Positions 25,601-37,600 of a stretch of DNA of 64,000 bases are shown piece after piece. The translations under genes and the position numbers were made by a program. The stretch is from Colias croceus (lineage: Eukaryota; Arthropoda; Insecta; Lepidoptera; Pieridae). The DNA lies in contig NC_059568.1 in NCBI RefSeq assembly GCF_905220415.1, forward strand, positions 7,068,001-7,132,000, written 5' to 3'. How positions within the stretch are numbered: the first letter of the stretch is position 1; each line of letters begins with the position of its first letter. The notes beneath the pieces were generated by a model, which did no database searches, was not told the DNA's origin, and saw only the letters and a program-made list of their open reading frames with translations.

Positions 25601-28600
25601 AATGGATGTGAATTTCACTTAACACGATCTTTATTTGATTTTAAATTTTAAAGAAACTGTTACATGTTTAGTTCTACCAAAAAAGTGGTATTGCGTTTGA
25701 AATTTATTAACATTGAATTTTTCTTTCTTTCCAGTATGCATCGGGACAAACGGCCGGATGTCAGTGCCCTCAAACCGCGACACCCACTACAGAAATCTGC
25801 GCGACAGATTCACTAATTGTACATACGTCGATGGCAATCTGGAACTTACATGGCTTGAAAATGAAACCATGGACTTGTCTTTCCTGCAACATATTAGGGA
25901 AGTCACCGGATATGTTCTCATTTCGTATGTAAAAGTTGCACACATAGTTTTGCCACAGTTACAAATTATACGCGGCAGAACACTTTTTAAATTAAATGTG
26001 AGAGAAGAGGAATTCGCACTTTTGGTTACGATGTCTTCAGCTTTCACTTTAGAGCTGCCTGCATTACGAGACGTTCTTCGAGGTAGTGTTGGAATTTATA
26101 ATAATTTCAACTTGTGCCACGTCAAGACAATTAACTGGGATGAAATTATAACGGGCGTCAATGCGACGTATGTTTTCGTTTATACATTTAAGGTAAACGA
26201 AAGAGAATGTCCGCCATGCCATCCGAGTTGTGAGGCTGGCTGTTGGGGCGATGGACCGCATAACTGCCAGAAGTTTTCTAAAACAAACTGTAGTCCACAA
26301 TGCGCCCAAGGACGATGTTTTGGACCTAACCCGCGTGATTGTTGCAATACTTTTTGCGCCGGGGGTTGTACAGGACCGTTGCCAAGCCAGTGTCTCGCCT
26401 GTCGAAATTTCTACGATGAAGGAACATGTTCTCAAGAATGCCCACAAATGCAGAAGTATAATCCAACGACTTATTCCTGGGAACCCAATCCTAACGGAAA
26501 GTACGCCTATGGAGCGACATGTGTTCGAAACTGTCCAGAACATCTATTGAAAGATAATGGAGCATGCGTGCGCAGTTGTCCACCAAACAAAACTGCGGTT
26601 AATGGCGAATGTATACCTTGCAATGTTACTTGTCCAAAAACATGTCGTGCAGAAAGGCCCATTCATTCGGGGAATATCGACAGTTTTAAAGACTGCACGA
26701 TTATCGACGGATCAATAGAAATTCTGGAAATGACATTTACAGGCTTTCAGCAAATAAATCCTGATTACTCGTTTGGAGATCGCTACTTGAAAATGGAGCC
26801 AGATGCTCTTGAAATATTTAGTACAGTGCGAGAAGTAACTGGCTATTTGAATGTTCAAGCCCACCATCCAAATTTTACAAGCCTATCATACTTTCGAAAT
26901 TTAGAAGTTATAGGAGGGCGTCAAGTTGTCGAGAATCTTTTTGCTTCATTATACATCGTCAAGACTTCATTGAAATCGTTAGGTTTAAAGTCTTTGAAAC
27001 GAGTAAACTCAGGTGCGATTGCTATAATGGAAAATAGACACCTATGTTTCGCTGATAAAATAGCCTGGAATAAACTTGTAAAATCGAAAGATCATAAACA
27101 AATTATACAGAAGAATGGAGACCTGAGAACTTGTGGTGAGTATTACTGCCTGGCGTGATTTTTTTTTTCGTTGAGGATCCTCAAATAGTTTAAATTCATA
27201 ATATTTATATAAATTATAAATTTATGTCTTAGTTTAAATGCATAGCGATTTTTTTGTTCTTTTTTATAGCAAGCGACAGTTTTCTTTGTTTAATTACATA
27301 CTGACACCTCCCAACTAACCATTACTAATAATGAACACATCACACCATTTGCGAAAGTTGACCAGAAAAGGCTCACTTTTTTCTATTGTCTGCATGTATT
27401 TGTGCTATAACTAGATTGTTTTTCAGAAAAAGCAAATATGGTTTGTGATGACCAATGTTCATCCGACGGCTGTTGGGGCCCAGGCCCTGACCAGTGTCTC
27501 TCGTGTGAAAACTACAAGTTCGGCGATATATGCATCCAAAACTGCAGCGTACACCCTGGGTTAGTATATCATATTGTGCAAGTCTGTCACTATCACTTTC
27601 TTAACCTAAGAATCTATGTAAAAGATTTAAAACCATGCATTGCGAATTCTCCATAAACATCTTATTATTTTTATGATTTCATGATTTTGATTTTGGTGTG
27701 AACCATCAATTTTTCGTTAAAAGTATGTATCTAATAATTTTTATTATCTTATTTCAGGCTTTATAAAGCAGGAGCAAAAACGTGCAAACAATGTCATTCG
27801 GAATGCCTTGACGGATGCAGTGGGCCAAGTCGTGCAAATTGTACAAGATGCAGACACGTGCGCGATGGACCTTACTGCGTGGCGGAGTGTCCAGATTCAA
27901 GATATCCTTCTGAAAATGGCACTTGCCAACCTTGTCATACAAACTGTTTTAATGGATGCACAGGGCCAGCAAACACAGTTGGTGAAGGTGGATGCAACTC
28001 TTGCAAAAAGGCTATTATCAGTGTGGAAGCCACCGTTGAAAGTTGCCTTAAAGAGAATGAACCGTGTCCTGATGGCTATTACAATGAATGGGTTGGAAAC
28101 GTGAAACCTTTAGAAGGAAAAGTAAAAGTAGTATGTCGAAAATGCCATCCTTTATGTAGAAAATGTACTGGATTCGGTATACATGAACAAGTATGTCAAG
28201 TGTGCAATGGATTTAAGCGCGGAGATCAGTGTGAAGATGAGTGCCCAACAGATCATTTCACGGATGAAACGAGTAGAATATGCACACCGTGTCATCATGA
28301 ATGCCGTGGATGTACGGGCCCTTTGTCCACTGATTGCATAAAGTGTCAAAATCTGAAAATATTTTTGAGTGACACAAATGCAAGACCGTTTAATTGTACT
28401 GATTCTTGCCCAGAAGATATACCACACAAAATTTATTTTGACGAACAATTGCAAAATCCCATTGATGAACCATATTGTTCAGCTCTAGCAAATGGTCCAC
28501 CTGCAATGGCAACTGCAAAAATACCAACAGTTCTAGTAATTATTTTAGTTTTGGCATTTATCCTACTAGTCATTCTTGCAATTGTCGGATATACCTGTCG

Positions 28601-30579
28601 ACAAAAAGCAAAAGCCAAGAAAGAAGCAGTTAAAATGACAATGGTTTTAACTGGTTGTGAAGACAATGAACCCCTTCGTCCAACAAATGTAAAACCAAAC
28701 TTAGCTAAACTTCGAATTGTAAAGGAAGCTGAATTAAGAAGAGGTGGAATGCTTGGGTTCGGTGCATTTGGAAAAGTATATAAAGGTGTTTGGGTTCCAG
28801 AAGGTGCAAATGTAAAGATCCCTGTTGCGATAAAGGTCTTAAAAGAAGGAACAGGTGCAAACACCAGCAAGGAGTTTTTGGAAGAAGCATATATTATGGC
28901 CAGTGTTGAACATCCGAACTTGTTGCAATTGCTTGCCGTTTGTATGACTAATCAAATGATGTTGATTACTCAGTTAATGCCATTAGGATGCTTACTAGAC
29001 TATGTAAGAACTCACAAAGAAAAAATAGGATCAAAAGCATTCCTCAATTGGTGCACCCAGATTGCTCGTGGAATGGCCTATTTAGAAGAGAAACGTTTAG
29101 TACACAGGGACTTAGCAGCACGAAACGTTTTAGTACAAACACCAAACTGTGTAAAAATAACAGATTTTGGTTTAGCTAAGTTATTAGATATAAATGAAGA
29201 TGAGTACAAAGCAGCGGGTGGGAAAATGCCAATTAAATGGTTAGCTCTAGAATGTGTTCAACACAGGATATTTACACACAAAAGTGATGTATGGGCTTTC
29301 GGTGTGACCATATGGGAAATATTGAGCTACGGTGCGAGACCTTATGCAAATATTTCTGCTAGAAACGTACCTGAACTTATTGAAAATGGTCTTAAACTGC
29401 CACAGCCTGCCATTTGCACATTGGATATCTACTGTGTAATGGTATCCTGCTGGATGTTGGATGCTGATAGTCGACCGACATTTAAACAATTGGCAGACAC
29501 GTTCGCAGAAATGGCCAGAGACCCGGGACGATATCTTGTTATTCCTGGTGATAAATTTATGCGTCTCCCCTCCTATTCTACGCAGGTGCGTTTATATTGC
29601 TTATTTTGATTTCTTTTTATTTAATTAAATAACGTTCTGTATAAATAACGTTCATGAAAATGTGAATCAACGTAATCAAAACACACATTTTTTTAATGTT
29701 TGAACTATATAGTGAAATCTTTGTTTTTTTCAGGATGAAAAGGAATTGATAAGAAATCTTTCATCAGCAATGGATGGCCCCGAACCATTAGTGGAAGCAG
29801 ATGAATACCTACAACCCAAATTTAAGAATTTACCTGACACTGCAACAACAAACTCCGTAGTCACCACAGGTGTAGAAACACATACGGGGTCGTTGAAACC
29901 TGGTGCGTCTTCCTCTTGGACGAATAACGTTATAAGTCCAGAAGGCGCGACGAGTGACGCTGGAAATAAACCCGAAACGTGGGATCAAGATCTTCTACGC
30001 TATAACAACACAAACAATTCAGACGGAACAGAAGTGCGACATTACTACAACAATGGCGTTTGCGCTTCGGATAGTTCGAGCTCGAGATATTGCAGTGACC
30101 CTATGAAATCGAGACCAGATGATGAAAGCAAATTCGATAGTATGTCTAAAACAAAAGACGCACAAGTAGGTAACTTGAAACTCAATTTGCCGTTGGATGA
30201 AGACGATTATTTGATGCCATCACCACAACACACACAAAATGCCTCAGCCTATATGGACTTAATAGGTGAAGGAGGCGAAGGGCAGGATGTGAAAGATATG
30301 TGTTACAGTGGCTTCGCGGCATCAAAAAGATGCATAGATAATCCTGAGTACTTGATGTCAGATCAAAGTATACCGGCGCAGACTATTGGGATTCCCACGG
30401 AACCCTTGCCGTTGGAGTGTCCCAGCGAAGGAAGCGGCAGCGAATCCACCCCACGACCTACGACGAGTAAATATTTACCTCAGAGATCTGTGGAAGAGGA
30501 ATCGATGTCTGATCACGAATACTATAACGATTTGCAGCGGGAACTGCAACCCTTGCGCCGAAATGAGACGACTGTATAA
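19520..30579 (+). CDS. Egfr: Epidermal growth factor receptor (five coding exons, complete)
   Basis: Coding exons are 19520..19655, 25735..27135, 27427..27559, 27758..29585 and 29734..30579. Together they give 4344 nt, 1447 residues plus stop, close to Drosophila EGFR. Order: signal peptide (1-25); receptor L domain 1 (about 65-190); furin-like cysteine repeats (about 200-350); L domain 2 (about 370-490); extended cysteine-rich domain IV (about 505-800); one membrane helix (about 813-836); tyrosine kinase (about 880-1140); tyrosine-rich tail. The kinase looks active: GFGAFGKVYKG loop near 888, lysine 916 in VAIKVLK, HRDLAARN near 1006, DFGLAK at 1026. The receptor binds EGF-like ligands (Spitz, Vein, Gurken type) at the plasma membrane and signals through Ras-MAPK. 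All exon phases agree. Convergent with wurst. An alternative first exon, known in flies, was not identified. Confidence 0.97.
20793..20975 (+). mobile_element. Helitron-like element in Egfr intron 1
   Basis: Starts TCACTATATAATATTATAAA and ends GCGGAGCGACGGGCGGCAAG, CTAG. Diverged copy. Confidence 0.5.
21251..21390 (+). repeat. tRNA-like SINE fragment
   Basis: GGCTGGCACAGTGGTTATAA resembles a Pol III A box and GGGTTCGATCCCA a B box, about 40 nt apart, followed by a tRNA-unrelated body. A cloverleaf does not fold convincingly, so this is a SINE-type relic and not a tRNA gene. It abuts the foldback element. Confidence 0.5.
21390..21928. mobile_element. Large foldback element (about 235-bp arms)
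   Basis: The left arm starts AAAAAATTATGGGTCATTTG and the right arm ends with its complement. Long near-perfect stretches pair (for example the ACCTATCTAGAACGATATAA and AGAATTCGAAAGTTCAGGTA segments). About 60 bp separates the arms. No coding frame of note is present. Confidence 0.85.
23029..23212 (+). mobile_element. Helitron-like element in Egfr intron 1
   Basis: Starts TCCATACTAATATTATAAAT and ends in CGGGCGAAGCCGGGGCGG and a degenerate CTAG. It shares its 5' part with the inverted copy at 35844-36080. Confidence 0.6.
25558..25600 (+). repeat. Perfect 15-bp hairpin near Egfr exon 2
   Basis: AAGTAGGATAAAACA (25558-25572) pairs with its complement at 25586-25600 around a 13-nt loop, 134 nt upstream of exon 2. 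Confidence 0.8.
25735..27135 (+). CDS. Egfr: Egfr coding exon 2 (L1, furin-like, L2 domains)
   Basis: The acceptor TTTCTTTCCAG|TA and donor TGTG|GTGAGT give phase 1 at both ends. The exon carries L domain 1 (from FTNCTYVDGNLELTWLENE), the first cysteine-rich domain (CHPSCEAGCWGDG onward) and most of L domain 2, ending LRTC. Several N-glycosylation sequons are present (for example NCT, NET, NKT, NFT). Confidence 0.96.
27427..27559 (+). CDS. Egfr: Egfr coding exon 3 (start of domain IV)
   Basis: The acceptor TTTTCAG|AAA and donor CCTGG|GTTAGT convert phase 1 to phase 2. The residues MVCDDQCSSDGCWGPGPDQC are the canonical opening of ErbB domain IV. Reading straight past 27559 soon leaves the cysteine pattern, so the splice is needed. 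Confidence 0.93.
27758..29585 (+). CDS. Egfr: Egfr coding exon 4 (domain IV, membrane helix, kinase)
   Basis: The acceptor TTATTTCAG|GCT and donor ACGCAG|GTGCGT give 1828 nt, ending in phase 0. It holds the long invertebrate-type cysteine-rich domain IV, the membrane helix around TVLVIILVLAFILLVILAIV, a basic juxtamembrane stretch (CRQKAKAKK) and the entire tyrosine kinase with KWLALECV in the activation segment. Confidence 0.97.
29734..30579 (+). CDS. Egfr: Egfr coding exon 5 (C-terminal tail)
   Basis: The acceptor TTTTTTTCAG|GAT opens DEKELIRNLSSAMDGPEP and the frame ends at TAA (30577-30579). The tail is low-complexity, Ser/Thr/Asn-rich and holds candidate phosphotyrosine docking sites: DEYLQP (Y1191), DDYLMP, PEYLMS (Y1372) and YYND (Y1429, a pYxN Grb2-type motif). 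The assignment is by frame and family resemblance. Confidence 0.95.
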   Translation, partial: DEKELIRNLSSAMDGPEPLVEADEYLQPKFKNLPDTATTNSVVTTGVETHTGSLKPGASSSWTNNVISPEGATSDAGNKPETWDQDLLRYNNTNNSDGTEVRHYYNNGVCASDSSSSRYCSDPMKSRPDDESKFDSMSKTKDAQVGNLKLNLPLDEDDYLMPSPQHTQNASAYMDLIGEGGEGQDVKDMCYSGFAASKRCIDNPEYLMSDQSIPAQTIGIPTEPLPLECPSEGSGSESTPRPTTSKYLPQRSVEEESMSDHEYYNDLQRELQPLRRNETTV

Positions 30580-31960
30580 AAACTAAGTGTTAAGTTATGT
30601 TTTATGTGTTTTATAGACTGATCTCTCAAAATACAACATTTCTACTTAATGCGCACGCGCGCTCTTTGTGCCATTTGTTGATGGCTAGTGTTAGTTGTTG
30701 AATATCATCAAACTAAGAATTTTATTGTAGTTATAATCCAGTTTGTTATGTCCCCTACTTAATTTTGTAAAAACTGTTATGAACTATAATGTGTATAAAA
30801 TTTTATATCGTATTAAGTGCTAATAGGAAACAAAACACAAATATAAGTTATTTATTATAATGTATAGGTTAAGGAAGGCTATGTTTATGTTTCTGTTATA
30901 AGCAAAAATTATTTTAATTTAAACTGTGATAATTAGATTAATTTTTTACGTTTCAATAATGAAATAACATATGAAGTCGATGAATTTTTTGATACTATAT
31001 TGCCATTAAATATTATGAAAGACAAAATTTTTATTCCATAATTTACATATTTTATACAAAGCTTATGTATATTTTTTTTATTCTACTAAGTACTGATTGA
31101 ACGACTTAACTTGGAATATAAAATACACTGGGTATTTGCACAGTACATTTGAAATCGTACGAATTTTAATGTACAACTTTTATTTTTTTCACTATGATGA
31201 TCCTTGCCAGACTCACATCATCTCTTTGTATGGTTCATCTGTACATAGGCATTTGTACTTGCCTCTCGACATAGGACTAGTATTCACTAGCGACGTCTAA
31301 GTTATTGTAAATATGTGTATACAAAGGTACGACTATAATAAATAATATCTATTTATGGCAGATTATAAAAGACACTAATTATAAGCATTTACGAGCGATG
31401 TCTTAAGCACAAAACGAGCTCAAACGATTTCCAACTATACTTACTGCTTAACATAGTTTATTAGTTTTATAAGGTTTTATTAAACCAAACCTCGTTTGCC
31501 ATGTAACTTGTAAATATAAAAGATATTGTAAAAAATATATATGAAGAAGATATAAACGAAATAATGTATGTGACAGTAGTAACTACTTAAAATTAATAGT
31601 CACGATAAAATGTATGGTGTATCAGTTTTATATAAGCCTGTAAATTAATTCCGTGCCATTGTTTTGTCTAAAGTTAATTAAATTGAAGTTTGTGGTTCCA
31701 TTACCGGTTGTAACATTTCTTGCCCACTTTATAGTTTACAACATTTTATTATTTTAAAATATCCCCACAAAACAAATAGTTTGATATAAAATAGTAGACA
31801 CCTTATTTTATTTTGTAGTATTTCCATACAAATACCTTACAAATCTTACAATGTTAGCAATATTTTGAACGGCTATATTATTGTGACTGTGTATAGGTTC
31901 GAATGAAATGTGGGTACTTATATACCTTAATAAAATAAATAAATAAATTAAATTGTCTTT
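30580..31960 (+). other. Egfr: Egfr 3' UTR and poly(A) signals
   Basis: AT-rich, no open frame of note. Several AATAAA hexamers occur. One near 31337 and a dense cluster starting at 31929, followed by a T-rich stretch, are the best cleavage candidates, implying a 3' UTR of about 0.75 or 1.4 kb. The exact end is inferred. Confidence 0.45.
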
Positions 31961-32098
31961 TATTAATTCTCCCCATCACTTCTCATAATATCATATATCC
32001 ACTATATTATAGTGGAAACTGTTTGTAACTACAACATGATTAAGAAAAATAAGAATTAATTTAATAAATACATTAAGAAAAGAGAGTATCTGTGGACA

Positions 32099-32330
32099 TT
32101 TAGGGTTCCGTACCGAAACGGTAAAACGGGACCCTATCTATTACTGAGACTTGTAGGAGCTAGCTGTATGTCTCCAGGCTGTATCTCTTAAGCAAGAAAG
32201 CTGAAATTTTCACAAATGATGTATTCCCGCCGATATAACAACAAATAATAAAAATTAAAAAATATTAATATTAAGGGAGGTCCGTAGTACCCTTCTTGTG
32301 CGAGTCCGACTCGCACTTGGCCGGTTTTTT
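32099..32330 (+). repeat. Interspersed repeat (AGGGTTCCGTACC ... CACTTGGCCGG type)
   Basis: Begins TTTAGGGTTCCGTACC and ends GTGCGAGTCCGACTCGCACT, GGCCGG and a T-run; the end contains a short palindrome. I recall this family from many lepidopteran genomes; its class is not certain. Confidence 0.55.
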
Positions 32331-33017
32331 TCTCTTTTCACACCTTTTATTATTAAAATGCGATAGAGTAATTAGAGTAAATGTTTGTGGGTGGGAAAAA
32401 AATATTTTCATCATTATTTAGCATCAAAACTGACGAATGCTGCTAAATATTTCTCATATCTTTGGATTATGAATTATAATAGAATACTGGAACTATCGAT
32501 GAACCTAATAACTAATTAAATGCACATACGACTTAAAAATCAGCCACTCGCTCGATTCAAACGTTATATTATCACCTTAGCATTTTTGAGAGAATTCATA
32601 AAATACATAAAAATAATCCTTCTATGGATTACATTTCTATTGATTATGTGGACATAATGCAACCCACATAGCATTTTAATGGCTTGAAAAAAAAAACACA
32701 CAGAATTGCTTATAAGCAGTTATAATAATTTAAAATACCTCTAATACATTTAATATTTTTAGAATATGAATGCTCGATTTGATTCCTTAAATACTATTAA
32801 GACTAATAAATATAAATATTAAAAAATCAAAAATTAACATACAATAATAATAAAGGTAAAACTTACATTTAACAGACTAATAAATATTAATACATTAATA
32901 TTAACTTAATTCAGTCATAACGTAATTATAAAATAAATGTTTTATTGAGATTACTACTACCTATTACAATCAAATCTAATAAATAAAAATATCATTTAGT
33001 TTCTCTAAAATACTAAA

Positions 33018-33138
33018 GACCAGTTTCACAATTATCTGATAGTCACTGATAACTCATTTTGCCGTATAATTTCAAACATTGTCATTTAAACTCACAGATA
33101 AGCTAACCAGAACTTATCTAGAAGTTGTGAAACCGGTA
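33018..33138. mobile_element. Small MITE-like inverted repeat
   Basis: ACCAGTTTCACAA at the left and TTGTGAAACCGGT at the right are inverted copies (one mismatch) bounding 120 bp; inner CTGATA/TTATCT parts also pair loosely. Confidence 0.45.
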
Positions 33139-34462
33139 AGATTACTTAAAAATAAAAAAAAGATCTAAAAATGTGCGATACGTAATTAAATAACGTGTAG
33201 ACTACAATTCAAATGGGCCAGGCATTAATTACCGCCAGATAATAAGCCCCTTTCTTACAAAAATATATAATTTAACAACGATCAATGTATTTTCATACAC
33301 ACGAAAAATTATTAGGAAAAATACAGCTTTGATACAATTAAAATAGTCGTGATTGGTGAGCCAATAAGAGCTAGCGCGCAAGAGCAACTTTTGTCTCCGC
33401 AACAATTTTGTCTCTCCCATCAACTCTATGGGCTAGCGCGCACGTAGCGACGCAATTTCCTATAGACTTAAGAGTCGATGATTAGGATAAATCAAATTGT
33501 CGTCAAATCATAGTCCTGTCGCCACATTCGCCTTCTTTGCGATAATAATAATTATTTTATACGAGGGTAAAAGTTGTTAAAATGCCTTCCAGGTTTGTGA
33601 AAAGTGGTGAAGAAAATAGCTTTGTCGTCGTTACTCTGTATCAGAATATAAACATATCATAGTTCTGCATTATCTTAAATAATCATTTGACTTTTTAAGT
33701 TGCTTCCACAACTTTAATTGTATCAAAGGAAACTCTTCCCATTTTAAGTTATTAACATTGATAAAAATATGTTACGTTACAAGTATTATATTCAACTAGT
33801 GCCTCAATTGACCATAATTATATTTTAAAAACATTTAAATAAATCTTCTAAAACTATGATATATTCCGTTAAATTGCTTTTTGTAGCTTTGGATAAATCA
33901 AAGTTAATTAATTTAAAGAATAGCAACTGTAGATCTACTATATGTTCTAACCCTATTAAAGACAATTAACACGTATAAAAATAAACGCGATTTCATTAAT
34001 TACAACACTACAAGAAAATCCTTATAAAAAATATTAAAAAATAGAGTAAATACTGAATTAACTCTATTAAATGCTCTGCATATATTTGGTACATTAAATG
34101 CTCGACACCATTCTATAATAATTATAACAATAACACCTCCACAATATATTAGAATTTAAAATTTGAGCAAACTGTTGATGTACTACGCACTAATAGTTAA
34201 ATTGTTCGTCTAGAAACAATCACTAGATATAAGTAAGTACTTAACGCCTTTAAGCGGCGAGTCAAAGAGATTACAATAGATTTCTACTAATAAAGTTTCC
34301 ACTTTGTTACAATAACTTTTTTTTTTTGTATTTTTATAAATTTTTCGTTTCTAAATAGATAAAATCTCAAAGTCTAAAAGCCACGGCGAATTACGTTAAA
34401 TAGACAAAGAGTTCAAATATAGCACGATTAGAAGTTATCGGAGTCAGTTCGTATAGCGTTCG

Positions 34463-34699
34463 TCACATTTCACTACGCCCACTAGACTTTGGTTCTGAAT
34501 TGTCTTTTTTATTGCGTCTATTCCTTCGATGTTTGCTGTTAGACAGTATTTCGTAAGCTTGCTGTATTTCCATGAATTTCTCTTGGGCCGCCCGTCTATG
34601 AAGCTCATCTTTCACTTTGTCTGGATGATTCTCACGAGACAATTTTCTCCATGTGGATGTTATTTCCTGCTGGGTTGCATCTGGACCTAAACCGAGGAC
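34463..34699 (-). CDS. wus: wurst exon 6 (J domain)
   Basis: Begins directly at VLGLGPDATQQEITSTWRKL after the acceptor TTTACAG, continues through ENHPDKVKDE and helix IV (AYEILSN), and ends in a basic, charged tail before the stop. The HPD tripeptide needed to stimulate Hsc70 ATPase is intact. Confidence 0.93.
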   Translation of the reverse strand, partial: VLGLGPDATQQEITSTWRKLSRENHPDKVKDELHRRAAQEKFMEIQQAYEILSNSKHRRNRRNKKDNSEPKSSGRSEM

Positions 34700-37600
34700 C
34701 TGTAAACAATTCATGAAATTTCTTTAGGATTTAACCTATTTATCATGTTTAAGAGAAATACGAGGGCAATGCAATGTAACCTATTTGTCATGATATAGAG
34801 AAACACATTGAAAATGCATTGGTAAATTTGCAAACGTCTATTTTTAAAACAATATTTCTATTTCTAAATGTCGCTATAGCCAATAAATGAAATTAGCGCT
34901 GCTCTGTGCATGTGTTCTTACGTCTAATTCTTCCTTATATCTCTTTACAATGTTTAGTTTTTGTTATTTTATACAGATGTAATTTATAAAATACAATTTT
35001 TAACCGACTTCAAAAAAAAGGAGGAAGTTATCAATTCGGGCGGTATATTTTTTTTTTTTATGTATGTACACCGATTACTCCGAGGTTTCTGAACCGATTT
35101 ACGTGATTCTTTTTTTGTTCGATGCGGGATGGTGTCGAATTGGTCCCATAAAAATTTTATTCGGATAGGCCCAGTAGTTTTTATTTTATGAGTATTTTTG
35201 TCTGTAGGTATTTGTAAATTTTGCAAGTGCAAGTTTGAAGTCGGTTGTTTTTAACGCAGTTATCACTTGTGATAAAAGCAAATCAACATTTTCTTTAAAT
35301 AAAAAGCAATAAAGCCAGTTTATATGGTAACCATTAATGATGATCACAATTTATAATAAGATAGCTATATGTAGTTATATGCACTTAGATTTATACATAT
35401 ATTGCAAACAGCAGTTTCAAACCTTCGCAAAGCAGTATAGATACAAAATAATAAAAATTGCTGTTTGTTATGCAAAATGTAAGGAATTTTTTATGAAACA
35501 TTCATATGAGCATATCTTCAATAAGACAAATTAATAACAATCACAAAAATCCTTGTGATTTTGAAATGTGGCCTGAAAACTTGTTTTTTATAGCATGGTA
35601 TTTATAGTTTACTAGCTGCTGGCTCCAGCTTTGCAAGAATTTACTTGAAATAAAAAATTTTAGTAGTGAAAGATTTTTGACATTGGTTCAGTATATTTTT
35701 TATGGTCAATAGAGAAGCAATCAACTACTATCTCGCCTGCTAGAAACTGAAAATGGGGTATAAGATTGAAAGCGCTTCCCGAGAAATCATTACATATACT
35801 TTAACACACATTTTCCCCTTTGTAATATTAGTTTAGATAATGACTAGTTTTCCGACCGCGGCTTCGCCCGCGCAGTCAAAGAAAAACCCGCATAGTTCCC
35901 GTTCCCGTGCGATTTCCGGGATTGCATCATTTTTCTGGGATAAAAAGTAGCCTATGTCCTTTCTCGGGTATGCAAATATCTCCATACCTAATTTCATGAA
36001 AATTGGTTCAATAGTTTAGGCGTGATTGAGTAACAGACAAACAGACAGAGTTACTTTCGCATTTATAATATTATTATGGATAGGTAAGTCGCAAATGCAG
36101 TTTCTAATCACATCAAATCAAATTAATCTTTATTTATGAATTCATACAGAACTTTTATAACAATGGATTGAGGTTCAGGTACCCTTGCTAGGTAATACAT
36201 GTAATAAGAGGGCTTGAGTGAAAAAAAAAATCTATAAAAATACTTTAGACGTACCTTATAGGCATTCTGTTCACCGTGGGGATCAGACAGATCTATGATT
36301 TGTTTCCACACCTCATACAAGCCGTGATGCTGCGCGTATTGATATGTATCCAAAAGGCATTGTTTTACATCCAACCACCTACAAATAGATTTGTTTTCAA
36401 GAAACAAACAAAAATCTAGCTATAATTCGAGATTAAAAATAAGCTGCTGGTTTGTATGTGTCTAATAAAATACAAACCAATAGTTTATTTTTACATTTAC
36501 ATAACATAAACATTATTCGATCCAAAAGCCTTTAATTTTTAATAAACAAAAAACAATATTGCTGAAGTCTTTAGTCTTTTAAAGTAACCCACTAAAATCA
36601 CATAAACTATAGACATTTGAGTATGAACTTACCACGGACTTGTGAAGAAATGATGCAGTGCCTCATAAATGGGTACTTCGTCACCCTCACTGTCCGTTAT
36701 GGTGCCATGGAAGTACAAGTAGCCGCACCACAGAGATAGGTACAAACACGCGCAAGCACCCAACACAATAGCCCTTCTGCAAATATTATGTAACCCATTA
36801 TGAGAATGTAGCATAAGATAGAATCGAATTTTAAGCACATTATAAGTTTGCTCTTATACATTTGTAAGGTACTCTAATATTTTTATGTATCAATCAATAA
36901 TTCAAGTTTTTCTTTTCTGTATTGATAATAAAATGTATTAAAATTAAACTGCAAAGCAGGTTTTAATCTTCTATTCTCTATCAGATAGAGCTCTTTTATA
37001 GTAGTGCACTCCAGAGTGATAAACCACTCCCCTCAATATAGATGATAAAAAAACTATAAATAAAGCCAGAGTATAAACATTACCTTGCAATATTATGCCG
37101 TTTGCGTGGAGTCCTTCTCCATTCCTTGGAAAACGTGTCAAAGGCGAGCGCTGAAGTGACAACCATTGCGGTGAACCAGACCATTTCATCATAGATATAA
37201 TATCTTACGGGATATGCTGCAAACGCGGCTAACAGTGGCCACTTCAGACCGCCTTGTTCACGACCAATATTACCCACTGTCCATACACCTAGAAAGGCAA
37301 AACATATTCCATACAATATAACTAAACACTGATAAACATAAGTTATGGTATTTTTAGGAAAAATTTTAAGAATAATAATAAACTGATTATGTCACAAAAT
37401 AGTCAAGTTTGTCTATTCTTTAAAAGTTTACATATAATTCCCTAAAATAGATTAACTATAATTATATTATACGAACTTACCAAGAGCAACAACAACAGGG
37501 ACAAGCAAATTGAGATATCGGAGATTCAACCCCCAAAATTCATCAGGTGGTACAGCTAACATCATCATCTGGCCCCAAGAGTATCCAACCATCAACATTG

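Larger units (their letters stand above)
19656..25734 (+). other. Egfr intron 1 (6.1 kb)
   Basis: A long intron holding a Helitron-like copy (20793-20975), a tRNA-like/SINE fragment (about 21251-21390), a 0.54-kb foldback element (21390-21928), a second Helitron-like copy (23029-23212) and a GC-balanced, coding-like patch (24090-24530). Long first introns of Egfr genes are usual places for enhancers; none can be identified by eye. Confidence 0.8.
31961..34462. other. Intergenic DNA between convergent Egfr and wurst
   Basis: AT-rich with repeats at 32099-32330 and about 33018-33138. The wurst 3' UTR must lie in its right part but no clear minus-strand hexamer was chosen. Confidence 0.55.

Noticed and set aside
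27754..28870. Antisense and alternative-frame open readings over Egfr exons 4
   Set aside because: Overlap the conserved receptor frame and show no independent domain.
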